Part shown: one piece after another, positions 8,488 through 16,175 of the stretch
Layout: the number at the start of each line of letters is the position of its first letter
Position numbering within the stretch: the stretch's first letter is position 1
Source: Bacteroidales bacterium
Lineage (GTDB): Bacteria > Bacteroidota > Bacteroidia > Bacteroidales > VadinHA17
Reading direction: 5' to 3'
Length of the DNA stretch: 23,934 bases
Assembly: GCA_016936695.1 (NCBI GenBank)
Contig: JAFGXK010000060.1
Location: 1 to 23,934 of the forward strand
The notes under the pieces: generated by a model
Told to the model about the DNA's origin: nothing
The model's input: only the letters and a program-made list of their open reading frames with translations
Databases searched by the model: none
Program-made: the position numbers and the translations under genes

Positions 8488-11397
8488 TTATTTGTCATCG
8501 AGGTCAGCAATCTTGAAATTGAAGGTTTCCATGCGGTATGAATCGATCGGGGCGCAGGTGCATATCAGGTTGCGGTCGCCATAACCGTTATCAACCCTTC
8601 CGACTGACGGCCAGAATTTGTTTTCTTCCACCCAGAGCAGGGGGTAGGCTGCTTTCTGCCTTGAATATGAATGTTTCCATTCGTCGGCAGTTACAGCCAG
8701 TGCTGTATGGGGTGAATTGTGGAGAACATTGTCTTCCTGGTCAGCTTTCCCATCCTTCACTTCCTGAATCTCGAGCCAGATTGAATTCATCGCATCAATG
8801 AACTTGTCAAGTTCCCGGAGTGATTCCGACTCGGTAGGTTCGATCATTAGCGTCCCGTGTACCGGGAAGGAAAGCGTTGGGGCATGAAAACCATAATCCA
8901 TAAGCCTCTTTGCAATATCAGATTCGGTGATCCCGGCTTCAGTCTTGAAATTCCTGCAGTCGAGAATAAGTTCATGAGCCACCTTTCCTGTTTCGCCCGT
9001 ATAAAGGATAAGATACCTGTTCTTAAGGGATGCTGAAATATAATTTGCGTTCAGTATGGCATATTTCGTCGCGTCTGTGAGGCCATCCGGGCCCATCATA
9101 AGGATGTAGGCATGTGATATTGTGAGGACGTGGCCGCTGCCAAAAGGTGCGGATGCTACCGGTGATATTCCATTCTCACCGCCAACCTGAACCAGTGGAT
9201 GCGAGGGCAGGAATCCTGCCAGTCTTTCGGAAACAAGCACCGGCCCCATTCCCGGACCACCACCTCCATGAGGAATGGCAAAAGTCTTGTGAAGGTTAAG
9301 ATGACATACATCGGCTCCGATATGTCCCGGGCTTGTAAGTCCGACCTGGGCATTCATATTGGCTCCGTCCATGTAAACAAGTCCGCCGTTCTCGTGGATG
9401 ATATCCATCATGGCCGTAACCCCGACTTCAAACACCCCGTGTGTCGAAGGATAGGTTATCATGAAACACGCAAGGTCATCCCTGTAAGCCACGGCCTTTT
9501 TCTTCAGATCCTCAATTTGAATGTTACCCCTCTCATCACATTCGACAACAACCACCTGCATACCGGCCATCACGGCGCTGGCCGGGTTAGTGCCATGTGC
9601 AGAGGAAGGGATAAGGGCAATTTTCCTGTGACCTTCGCCCCTTGTCTTGTGATATTCCCTAATAATAAGCAAACCTGTATATTCGCCTGCAGCCCCGGAG
9701 TTTGGCTGAAAAGTGACTGCCGAAAAGCCTGTAATCTCCTTAAGTGCATCTCCCAGCTCATTCATCATCTGATAATAACCTTCAGCCTGATCGGCGGGAA
9801 CAAAAGGATGGATATTCCCGAATTCGGGCCAGCTCATGGCAAACATCGAAGTTGCCGGATTCAGCTTCATGGTGCACGATCCGAGGGATATCATGCTGTG
9901 CGTAAGGGAGAAATCCTTCCTCTCAAGCATTTTGATGTACCTCATCATTTCTGTTTCGCTGTGGTAGCTGGTGAAAGTCGAAGCGGTAAGAAAAGCGGAC
10001 TTGCGGAGGAATTTTTCGGGGATACAGTTGCATTCTGCGAACGATTTTATCTCATCAGCTTTTTTAACAGATGCTTTGGCAAACACTTCAACAACTGAAT
10101 TTATATCTTCGATCGAAGTGACCTCATCGGTAGTCAGACTTATGCTGCCGTCGGCCGGGTAATAAAAATTAATACCGGATTCAAGAGCAAGCTTCCTTAT
10201 TTCATCACGGCTTATACCCTCATGAGGAAAAACTCTTATGGTGTCGAAATAAATATCATTTAATTGGACATAACCAAGCTGCTTCAGTCCTGCTTTTATT
10301 GTGCAGGCTGATCTGTGTATCTTAAGCGCTATCTCCTTCAATCCTTCGGGTCCGTGATACTGGGCATACATCCCCGACATGGTTGCAAGAAGAGCCTGTG
10401 CCGTGCATATGTTGGAAGTTGCCCTTTCTCTTTTTATATGCTGTTCGCGTGTCTGCAGTGCCATTCTGAGGGCCTGTTTTCCATTTACATCCACCGACAC
10501 GCCAATTATTCTGCCGGGCATACTTCTCTTGAGCTCATCCCTGGTTGCGAAGAACCCGGCATGAGGGCCTCCGAAGCTCATCGGCAGGCCAAATCTCTGG
10601 CTCGATCCCACAACAACATCTGCACCCCATTCTCCGGGAGGTGTAAGAAGTGCAAGGCTTAACAGGTCGGCAGCAACCCCCACAAGCAAACCTGCTAAAT
10701 GGGCCCTGGCAACGAATTCACTGTAATCGCGGATCTGACCCGAAGCGGCCGGATACTGAACGAAAGCGCCGAAAAATGATTCGTCAGGCTGAAACTCCTC
10801 AAATCTGCCTTTCACAATCTGAATTTTAAGTGGCTCCGACCGGGTTTCAATAACTCCGGTATTCTGCTCGAAAATGTCTTCATCAACAAAGAATTTGTTT
10901 GCCCCGGCTTTTACAGCAGCTCTTGAACGGGCATTGAACATCATTATCATAGCTTCTGCCGAAGCAGTCGATTCATCCAGAAGCGACGCATTGGCAATCT
11001 CCATGCCCGTCAGCTCAATGACCATGGTCTGAAAATTCAATAGAGCTTCAAGCCTGCCCTGCGATATTTCAGCCTGATACGGGGTGTATGATGTGTACCA
11101 TGAGGGATTTTCAAGTACGTTCCTGATTATCACCGAAGGAGATGCAACACCATAATAGCCCTGACCGATAAAAGATCTGAACATCTTGTTCTTTTTACCG
11201 AGCTTCCTGATATGGTCCAAATATTCAACCTCCGTCATTGCTTCCGGAAGTCTTAATGGTTCCCTGAGCCTTATCGGTTCAGGCACTGTTCTGTCGATCA
11301 GTTCATCAAGTGAGTTCACTCCGATTGTCCGGAGCATTCCGGGCAGGTCGGACTCCCGGGGCCCTATATGGCGGGCGGCAAAAGAATCGGATGACAT
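8488..11397 (-). CDS. gcvP: Glycine dehydrogenase (aminomethyl-transferring), P protein of the glycine cleavage system
   Basis: A 969-residue PLP enzyme that decarboxylates glycine and passes the aminomethyl group to the lipoyl H protein. It is the fused single-chain form: the N-terminal half starts FAARHIGPRESDLPGML, and the C-terminal half holds the catalytic region. The PLP lysine is Lys704 in LNLHKTFAIPHGGGGPG. Other hallmarks are SLGSCTMKLNPA and SAHGTNPASAVMAG. Length matches the family (about 950-970). The ATG at 11397 gives the standard N-terminus. gcvT and gcvH are not in the window, so the P protein is encoded apart from its partners, as is frequent in Bacteroidota. It is functionally related to fhs at 19.4 kb through the folate one-carbon pool, but there is no physical linkage. 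No riboswitch is visible in the 90 bp upstream. Confidence 0.98.
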   Translation of the reverse strand: MSSDSFAARHIGPRESDLPGMLRTIGVNSLDELIDRTVPEPIRLREPLRLPEAMTEVEYLDHIRKLGKKNKMFRSFIGQGYYGVASPSVIIRNVLENPSWYTSYTPYQAEISQGRLEALLNFQTMVIELTGMEIANASLLDESTASAEAMIMMFNARSRAAVKAGANKFFVDEDIFEQNTGVIETRSEPLKIQIVKGRFEEFQPDESFFGAFVQYPAASGQIRDYSEFVARAHLAGLLVGVAADLLSLALLTPPGEWGADVVVGSSQRFGLPMSFGGPHAGFFATRDELKRSMPGRIIGVSVDVNGKQALRMALQTREQHIKRERATSNICTAQALLATMSGMYAQYHGPEGLKEIALKIHRSACTIKAGLKQLGYVQLNDIYFDTIRVFPHEGISRDEIRKLALESGINFYYPADGSISLTTDEVTSIEDINSVVEVFAKASVKKADEIKSFAECNCIPEKFLRKSAFLTASTFTSYHSETEMMRYIKMLERKDFSLTHSMISLGSCTMKLNPATSMFAMSWPEFGNIHPFVPADQAEGYYQMMNELGDALKEITGFSAVTFQPNSGAAGEYTGLLIIREYHKTRGEGHRKIALIPSSAHGTNPASAVMAGMQVVVVECDERGNIQIEDLKKKAVAYRDDLACFMITYPSTHGVFEVGVTAMMDIIHENGGLVYMDGANMNAQVGLTSPGHIGADVCHLNLHKTFAIPHGGGGPGMGPVLVSERLAGFLPSHPLVQVGGENGISPVASAPFGSGHVLTISHAYILMMGPDGLTDATKYAILNANYISASLKNRYLILYTGETGKVAHELILDCRNFKTEAGITESDIAKRLMDYGFHAPTLSFPVHGTLMIEPTESESLRELDKFIDAMNSIWLEIQEVKDGKADQEDNVLHNSPHTALAVTADEWKHSYSRQKAAYPLLWVEENKFWPSVGRVDNGYGDRNLICTCAPIDSYRMETFNFKIADLDDK

Positions 11398-11487
11398 AGA
11401 TGTGATTTTTAAAAGTTTAAGTTCGCTGCACAGTTCTGGCAGCGCCCCGAAATTAAGAAATAGTATTTACTAAAAAAACGAGCAGAA

Positions 11488-12129
11488 TCACTTGTGTAAA
11501 AAATATGGATTAAACCTGATTTCATCCCCGATCAAGGTTGTATTCCCATGTCCGGGATAAACCACCGTGTCTGCCGGTAGTATAAACAATCTATCCCTGA
11601 TACTGTTTAACAGAATCTCATGATTTCCGCCCGGAAGATCTGTCCGTCCTATACTTCCTTCAAAGAGAGCATCTCCCGTAAAGACAGCTTTGTCCTGTTT
11701 GCTATAGAATGCCAGGCTTCCCGGTGCATGACCGGGAACGTGAATCACTTCAAGCTCCGAATTACCAAAACATACCTTCTCCCCTCCCGACAGGTATCCG
11801 GCAGGCTCAGGAGGCGGTTCCATCGATAATCCGAACATTCTGGCATGATCGACTGCTCTTTTCCTGTTCATCATGTCATCGTGGTGACACAGGGCTCCGA
11901 GTCCGTATCTTTCCTGCATCAATCTGTCGCCAAAAATATGATCGAGATGGCAATGGGTGTTCAGAAGAAGAACCGGTTTGAGGTTCCCGGCGTCAAGCAG
12001 CGTTGTAAACTCCTCTGCTTCCTTAATGTCGTAGCATCCGCAATCAATAATAGCACAATCGCCTGATCCATCCGACAGAATATAGGTGTTTACAGAAATA
12101 GGGTTGAAGACCAGCTTCCTTATTTCCAT
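11488..12129 (-). CDS. MBL-fold metallo-hydrolase, glyoxalase-II-like
   Basis: A 213-residue cytosolic metallo-beta-lactamase-fold hydrolase starting MEIRKLVFNPISVNTYILSD. The dinuclear metal motif is THCHLDHIFGD (His59, His61, Asp63, His64). Other ligands sit in VPGHAPGSLAFY, FTGDALFEGSIGRTDLPGG and VYPGHGNTTLIGDE. This matches the GloB-like subgroup whose members cleave thioesters such as S-lactoylglutathione or other small substrates. The exact substrate is unclear, since the glutathione-binding C-terminal domain of true glyoxalase II is absent at this length. The frame is open to 12231 inside pcm, but the ATG at 12129, 4 bp past the pcm stop, gives the family N-terminus. Last gene of the DUF4294-thpR-pcm-MBL run. 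Confidence 0.9.
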   Translation of the reverse strand: MEIRKLVFNPISVNTYILSDGSGDCAIIDCGCYDIKEAEEFTTLLDAGNLKPVLLLNTHCHLDHIFGDRLMQERYGLGALCHHDDMMNRKRAVDHARMFGLSMEPPPEPAGYLSGGEKVCFGNSELEVIHVPGHAPGSLAFYSKQDKAVFTGDALFEGSIGRTDLPGGNHEILLNSIRDRLFILPADTVVYPGHGNTTLIGDEIRFNPYFLHK

Positions 12130-12133
12130 ATCA

Positions 12134-12787
12134 TTACATTTGATTATTGACAGTCCCTTTGAGCATGGGCACGAAAACGAAAGCGCCATGGGAAGAATAC
12201 TCAAAATCCGCCTCTCCGCTTCGGATGACAAGCGTCATAACCTGTGAACTGCTGTCACCGACGGGAACAACCATCCTGCCTCCAATTTTTAGCTGATACT
12301 GAAGCTTTTCCGGTATCTCGGGAGTTGCGGCAGTTATCACTATTCCGTCGAAAGGTCCGTACCGGGGCTTGCCCTCATAACCGTCGCCATAAAAGAAATC
12401 GGCTGAATACCCAAGGGAAATAAGGGTACGCTGGGCCAGGATGAAGAGTTCCCTGTGTCTTTCAATAGTATAAACCTTTGCTCCCATTTCCGCCAGAACG
12501 GCACACTGATATCCTGATCCGGTGCCGATCTCAAGTATCTTATCCCGCTTTTTCACATTCAGCAGGCTGGTCTGGATTGCAACAGTATAAGGCTGTGAAA
12601 TAGTCTGGCCCGAAGAGATGGGGAAAGCCTTGTCTGTATAAGCATGATGGAGAAAAGCAGGATCCATGAATTCGTGCCTTGGAACGGTATTTATGGCCCT
12701 CAGCACCTCTTCATCTTTTATTCCTTTTGTTCTAAGCTCATCTACAAGCTTTTTTCTCTTTCCTTTCGCCAGAAATGTATCAGTCAT
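12134..12787 (-). CDS. pcm: Protein-L-isoaspartate O-methyltransferase
   Basis: A 217-residue SAM-dependent enzyme that methylates isoaspartyl residues in aged proteins and so starts their repair. Diagnostic parts: VPRHEFMDPAFLHHAY (about 35-50), the substrate-side FPISSGQTISQPYTVA (55-70), SAM motif I KILEIGTGSGYQCAVLAEMG (83-102), and VGDSSSQVMTLVIR near the C-terminus. Start ATG at 12787. Upstream is a 153-bp gap to thpR that holds no gene; it contains four GATC sites within 44 bp (12865-12908), a short inverted repeat GGATCA/TGATCC (12864-12881), and a weak terminator candidate, so pcm-MBL may have its own transcript. No exact promoter consensus was found there. The MBL gene follows at 4 bp. 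Confidence 0.96.
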   Translation of the reverse strand: MTDTFLAKGKRKKLVDELRTKGIKDEEVLRAINTVPRHEFMDPAFLHHAYTDKAFPISSGQTISQPYTVAIQTSLLNVKKRDKILEIGTGSGYQCAVLAEMGAKVYTIERHRELFILAQRTLISLGYSADFFYGDGYEGKPRYGPFDGIVITAATPEIPEKLQYQLKIGGRMVVPVGDSSSQVMTLVIRSGEADFEYSSHGAFVFVPMLKGTVNNQM

Positions 12788-12910
12788 GAAAAATCAATGG
12801 TAAAATCCGGAGTTAAAGATGGTAAAAATAAATGAAAGCCTACTGCTGAAATAACTGCAGAATGGATCAAAGGAATGATCCGGAAAAGGATAGATTTTGA
12901 TCCTGATCAT

Positions 12911-12933
12911 AAAAATGCAGGACCTCAGCCTGC
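12911..12933 (-). terminator. Weak intrinsic terminator candidate after thpR
   Basis: On the minus strand, a GCAGG...CCTGC stem (5 bp, 7-nt loop; 12917-12933) lies just past the thpR stop and is followed by ATTTTTA. The stem is short, so termination would be partial at best. It would separate DUF4294-thpR from pcm-MBL. Confidence 0.3.
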
Positions 12934-12940
12934 CAGTAAT

Positions 12941-13495
12941 TTATATAGGATATTTTCCCAGAGGGATGTACAAGGGCCCTGTCTTCTGAAGTATGCTTTC
13001 AAAAAGAATAACCTCCTTTACCCTGACTGTCTGAAATTCTACGCCTTCATATTTTTCGATGGCCGACCTCAACCCTTCCGTATCGCTGACTGATTTCACC
13101 CTGCCAATTGTAAGATGAGGCCGAAACTTCCGTTTTTCAATCTCAAACCCCGCTCCTTCCAATCCTTCCGCAATTATTTCATAAAGAGAAGAAAGCCTGT
13201 CAGCCTGAGAGATGCCAACCCAGAGCACCCTGGGATCAGTGAAACTTTTAAAAACCACCGCACCGGAAAGAACAAAATCAAACTCCCCGAATCCTGTACA
13301 TTTTTCCCTGAGCATACGATCGAGGACCTTTATTCCTTCCTCTGAAGTGTCGCCCAGAAAAGCAAGTGTGATGTGAATGCCGGAAATATCAACCCATTTT
13401 ACGTTAGCAGTTCCCAGCATTGCCCTGACTGAAGAGATCATTCTTATAAGATCACCATCAGGTTCCGTTTTGACTGCGATGAAAATTCTTTTCAT
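12941..13495 (-). CDS. thpR: RNA 2',3'-cyclic phosphodiesterase (2H phosphoesterase)
   Basis: A 184-residue cytosolic 2H-superfamily enzyme, formerly annotated as 2'-5' RNA ligase (LigT). Both catalytic HxT motifs are present: HITLAFLG (His41, Thr43) and HLTIGRVK (His127, Thr129). The N-terminus MKRIFIAVKTEPDG is typical, with the usual catalytic start of FIA followed by a helix. Family members hydrolyse 2',3'-cyclic phosphate ends of RNA to 2'-phosphates. Length is standard for ThpR. It lies 18 bp after the DUF4294 gene, so the two are probably one transcript. The ATG at 13495 is unambiguous. Confidence 0.93.
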   Translation of the reverse strand: MKRIFIAVKTEPDGDLIRMISSVRAMLGTANVKWVDISGIHITLAFLGDTSEEGIKVLDRMLREKCTGFGEFDFVLSGAVVFKSFTDPRVLWVGISQADRLSSLYEIIAEGLEGAGFEIEKRKFRPHLTIGRVKSVSDTEGLRSAIEKYEGVEFQTVRVKEVILFESILQKTGPLYIPLGKYPI

Positions 13496-13513
13496 CCTGA
13501 CTAATCGCTTATG

Positions 13514-14128
13514 CTAAAGATTGCCGGTTTCAATCTCCATAATGATGATCTCGATGATTGCATCTTCCCCGAAGGGGTCATATTCAGCCTTAAGGTCTGA
13601 GCCGAAAATCCGTGCAATGCCCTGCCAGAAAATTGCTGAAAAGGCGCCTCTGTACTGCCTGATCAGATCATAGGATGTATTGTAGGTCTCCCTGTCGATA
13701 AGCTTAATCAACAGTTTGCCCTGCGATACCGTCATTCCGCGGATATCATCCTCATATTCACCAAACATTTCCTTTTCAAATTTACGGAGATACTTCTTCC
13801 TCTCCTTGTCGTCGGGAAGCATCATCATCTGATAATTTGCCTCGCCCAGCTTTGCTCTTACCATCTGGGCGTAAGGGTAAACCTTCTTAAGGTTGAAGAC
13901 AAGTCGCTGATACCTGTAAAAGGGGAATTTTTTTGCTGTCGATTCACGTCCTATGATAACCACTTCCTTTATGTCTATTTCAGGCAGGACTTCGCCGTTC
14001 CTGTCTACTGAACGAAGCTGGTAATGATTGCCGGGAAGGGTGTCTACAGACCACCTGGTCGTATCAATCTGCGACGATACTTCAGCAAGAAAACGAAATA
14101 TGAATAATATGGAAATGAGTGTGCGCAA
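13514..14128 (-). CDS. DUF4294 domain protein, probably exported
   Basis: DUF4294 is a family of unknown function that I know mainly from Bacteroidota. The conserved part covers EIDIKEVVIIGRESTAKK, then YQRLVFNLKKVYPYAQMVRA, and SQGKLLIKLIDRETYNTSYD, ending near the C-terminal acidic stretch. No ATG lies near the 5' end. The frame is open to a TTG at 14200, but a minus-strand promoter box at 14198-14205 covers that codon. The TTG at 14128 is preferred: it gives 204 residues starting MRTLISILFIFRFLAEVSSQ, which looks like a signal peptide. The start is uncertain, and a CTG two codons upstream is possible. First gene of a run with thpR, pcm and an MBL hydrolase. Role unknown, most likely periplasmic. 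Confidence 0.8.
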   Translation of the reverse strand: MRTLISILFIFRFLAEVSSQIDTTRWSVDTLPGNHYQLRSVDRNGEVLPEIDIKEVVIIGRESTAKKFPFYRYQRLVFNLKKVYPYAQMVRAKLGEANYQMMMLPDDKERKKYLRKFEKEMFGEYEDDIRGMTVSQGKLLIKLIDRETYNTSYDLIRQYRGAFSAIFWQGIARIFGSDLKAEYDPFGEDAIIEIIIMEIETGNL

Positions 14129-14193
14129 TTTCAGTAATGTTACCTGCAAAGGTATCAAATTACGGGCCAACTCCGATATCAGCCCGTAAGGAG

Positions 14194-14221
14194 TTGACAA
14201 ATGTAAAAATCCCTATATTTG
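14194..14221 (+). promoter_or_regulatory. Bacteroidota promoter for the DUF3267 gene
   Basis: A -33 element TTG (14194-14196), 17 bp, then TATATTTG (14214-14221), an exact match to TAnnTTTG. The box ends 19 bp before the ATG at 14241, giving a leader of about 12-15 nt. Both elements and their spacing fit the Bacteroidota sigma-70 pattern. This is the best promoter in the window. Confidence 0.75.
14198..14205 (-). promoter_or_regulatory. Divergent -7 box for the DUF4294-thpR transcript
   Basis: The minus strand reads TACATTTG, an exact TAnnTTTG match inside the region occupied by the plus-strand promoter. A TTTTG lies about 23 bp upstream, slightly far for a -33 element. A second match, TACCTTTG, lies at 14147-14154 on the same strand but without a well-spaced -33 element. 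Either one would start the transcript downstream of the TTG at 14200. Confidence 0.5.
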
Positions 14222-14240
14222 GTAAAAGCAAAACCACATT

Positions 14241-14861
14241 ATGGCGTTACAGGTTAAAGATCTTGAGGATCAGTCGAGATACAGGCAAATATTGAAAATA
14301 CCATACGACGAGCTGGTTAATTTTGTTCTGGAATACATAAGGAAGAAATCGGGACTGATGGTTCTATTCTGGGGAACATGCCTGGTTTTTCTCGGAATTG
14401 CACTTTACATCCGGATCAATATAGGGGGATATTTTCCTTTCAGAAATATCTTTATGCATACACTGCTCGGACTTGTTGTTTTCCCCCTGATCAGCATTCC
14501 CGTTCATGAACTCCTTCATATTGTTCCCTATTACCTAACAGGGGCCAGGAACATTAAAATCGGTATGGATCTGAAACAGTATATGGTATATGTAACTGCT
14601 CACAGGCATGTGGCTTCGGAACGTCAATTCCGGGTTGTCGCCCTGTTTCCCTTCCTGCTTATGAGTTTCATTTTCCTTTATCTCATACTTACTCTTCCTG
14701 GTCTCTGGAAATGGAGCCTTTCATTATTCACCTTCGTCCATGCCACAATGTGTGCCGGCGACTTTGCAATGCTGAATTTCTATGCCGTTCACCCCGGAAA
14801 AAAAATCTACACCTGGGATGATTTCGACGAAAAGACGGCATATTTTTATGAAGAAATATAG
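14241..14861 (+). CDS. DUF3267 integral-membrane putative zinc metallopeptidase
   Basis: A 206-residue membrane protein with about four hydrophobic segments: roughly residues 39-58, 69-88, 128-148 and 152-175. The HELLH motif (89-93) at the end of the second segment is the HExxH zinc-binding signature of this family. AGDFAML near residue 177 may supply a further ligand, as in site-2-protease-like folds. DUF3267 proteins are predicted membrane peptidases; no substrate is known to me. It is transcribed from its own promoter at 14194-14221 and is followed by a heptamer repeat array and then the PHP gene. Confidence 0.85.
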   Translation: MALQVKDLEDQSRYRQILKIPYDELVNFVLEYIRKKSGLMVLFWGTCLVFLGIALYIRINIGGYFPFRNIFMHTLLGLVVFPLISIPVHELLHIVPYYLTGARNIKIGMDLKQYMVYVTAHRHVASERQFRVVALFPFLLMSFIFLYLILTLPGLWKWSLSLFTFVHATMCAGDFAMLNFYAVHPGKKIYTWDDFDEKTAYFYEEI

Positions 14862-14895
14862 TGGAAAGAGAGGGTGAATGGGAGAAGGGGAGAAA

Positions 14896-14968
14896 GCATG
14901 AGGCATTAACCAGCAACCAGAACCAGTAACCAGTAACCAGCAACAAGGAACCAGGAACAAGAACAAGT
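14896..14968. repeat. Heptanucleotide repeat array 2 (AACCAGN units)
   Basis: From 14908 the sequence is built of AACCAGC, AACCAG (6), AACCAGT, AACCAGT, AACCAGC, AACAAGG, AACCAGG, AACAAG (6), AACAAG (6): a degenerate 7-bp period with occasional 6-bp units. Just before it, CATGAGGCATT (14898-14908) resembles units of array 3. It fills much of the 132-bp gap between the DUF3267 and PHP genes. No hairpin is evident. Confidence 0.8.
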
Positions 14969-14993
14969 ATTTCCAATCCATAAAACCTAACAT

Positions 14994-16055
14994 ATGAAAA
15001 AGCTGATTATCATTATCTTACTGATCATTTCGGTAAATTTTGCCGGTATTGCACAAAGGAAAATTGTCAACCTTCCCGACCTGCCAGGTAAGGTAACCCT
15101 CAAGTGCGATTTTCATCTTCATACTGTTTTTTCCGATGGTAATGTCTGGCCCACTGTCAGGGTCGGAGAAGCCTACCGCGACGGACTCGATGCAATTGCC
15201 ATAACTGACCATATTGAATACGTTCCACACAATGACTATATTCCTGTCGACCACAATGCATCCTGGAAAATTGCCGAAAACACAGCCCGCGATTACAACA
15301 TAATCCTGGTAAAGGGAACGGAAATAACAAGAAGTATGCCTCCCGGGCATCTGAATGCGTTATTCATAAATGATGCATTGCCTCTTGATAAAGACTCAGT
15401 CATGGATGTTTTCGAAGAAGCCATTAAACAGGGAGCATTCATACAATGGAACCACCCCGGATGGAAATCGCAGCAACCTGACGGTATACCGCGAATGTAT
15501 GACATTCATTACGAACTGATAAAAAGAAAATGGCTTCACGGAATTGAATTCTTCAATCACAGGGAATATTATCCACTCGTGATGACTTTCTGCAAACAAC
15601 ACAACCTTGCCGTTATTGCAAACAGCGACATGCACGGGGTGATAAGCGAGGAATACAAGGGCCAGACAAACCGACCCATGACTCTTGTTTTTGCTAGCGC
15701 CAGAACCCACGATGCACTGAAGGAAGCCATGTTTGCAGGCCGTACACTGGCCTACTTCAACGATATGCTGGCCGGAAAGGAAGAATATGCAAGGCCTTTC
15801 TTCCAACAGTGCATTTCAGTGAGCAAACCCTTCTACGAAAACGATAAGAATATCTACCTCGAAATAACCAACAACTCAGACATTCCATTTACCCTCGAGA
15901 ACGGTAGCCCTGATGCCCCGGCTTCAATAACCCTACCTGCACGAGGCATAACAAGGGTTGCAATCAGCAAAAAATCCAGATCTCCGCTGTCGTATGATGT
16001 GAAAAACATAATAACAGGAGAAAACGAGGTACTGAGGGTGGAGCTGGGGTACTGA
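14994..16055 (+). CDS. Exported PHP-domain phosphoesterase (Sb-PDE-like)
   Basis: A 353-residue protein with an N-terminal signal peptide (KKLIIIILLIISVNFAGIAQ), so periplasmic or secreted. The PHP metal-binding motifs are in order: FHLHTVFSDG with His41 and His43, ITDHIEYVPH with Asp72, His73 and Glu75, KGTEITRSMPPGHLNAL, a WNHPGW motif, EFFNHREYY, and NSDMHG. This set forms the trinuclear metal centre of PHP phosphoesterases. The overall pattern fits the group annotated as Sb-PDE family phosphodiesterases in Bacteroidota, which includes enzymes active on phosphodiesters. Residues after about 280 form a small beta-rich C-terminal domain. The natural substrate is unknown. It is flanked on both sides by heptamer arrays and may be co-transcribed with the DUF3267 gene. 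Confidence 0.88.
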   Translation: MKKLIIIILLIISVNFAGIAQRKIVNLPDLPGKVTLKCDFHLHTVFSDGNVWPTVRVGEAYRDGLDAIAITDHIEYVPHNDYIPVDHNASWKIAENTARDYNIILVKGTEITRSMPPGHLNALFINDALPLDKDSVMDVFEEAIKQGAFIQWNHPGWKSQQPDGIPRMYDIHYELIKRKWLHGIEFFNHREYYPLVMTFCKQHNLAVIANSDMHGVISEEYKGQTNRPMTLVFASARTHDALKEAMFAGRTLAYFNDMLAGKEEYARPFFQQCISVSKPFYENDKNIYLEITNNSDIPFTLENGSPDAPASITLPARGITRVAISKKSRSPLSYDVKNIITGENEVLRVELGY

Positions 16056-16118
16056 GAAAAGACGGAAGACGGAAGACATAAGGCGTGAGGTGTGAGGCAT
16101 GAGGCCTGAGGCGTGAAA
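16056..16118. repeat. Heptanucleotide repeat array 3 (CGGAAGA to CNTGAGG units)
   Basis: Nine consecutive 7-bp units with no indel start on the first base after the PHP stop codon: GAAAAGA, CGGAAGA, CGGAAGA, CATAAGG, CGTGAGG, TGTGAGG, CATGAGG, CCTGAGG, CGTGAAA. The unit drifts across the array while the period stays 7. The array ends 7 bp before the terminator stem. Confidence 0.85.
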
Positions 16119-16124
16119 TAAAAA

Positions 16125-16157
16125 AAGCCCGTCTGGTTTTCATGACCAGACGGGCTT
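16125..16157. terminator. Bidirectional intrinsic terminator between the PHP and beta-galactosidase genes
   Basis: A perfect 13-bp stem, AAGCCCGTCTGGT (16125-16137) with ACCAGACGGGCTT (16145-16157), and a 7-nt loop. On the plus strand it is followed by ATTTTA; on the minus strand by a T-rich tract (complement of the A run at 16118-16126). It sits between convergent genes and should end both transcripts. Confidence 0.9.
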
Positions 16158-16175
16158 ATTTTATGGAATGCGTTT

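Noticed and set aside
9199..10098. A 299-codon open frame on the plus strand antisense to gcvP
   Set aside because: It lies wholly inside the certain gcvP gene on the opposite strand, has no recognisable domain, and its composition is that of a reverse-complement shadow.
12130..12231. Longer MBL hydrolase start inside pcm
   Set aside because: It would overlap pcm by about 100 bp and add a non-family N-terminal tail; the ATG at 12129 fits the family start.
14724..14993. Minus-strand open frames covering the repeat array before the PHP gene
   Set aside because: The translation is low-complexity, driven by the heptamer array and the DUF3267 antisense strand; no homology is apparent.
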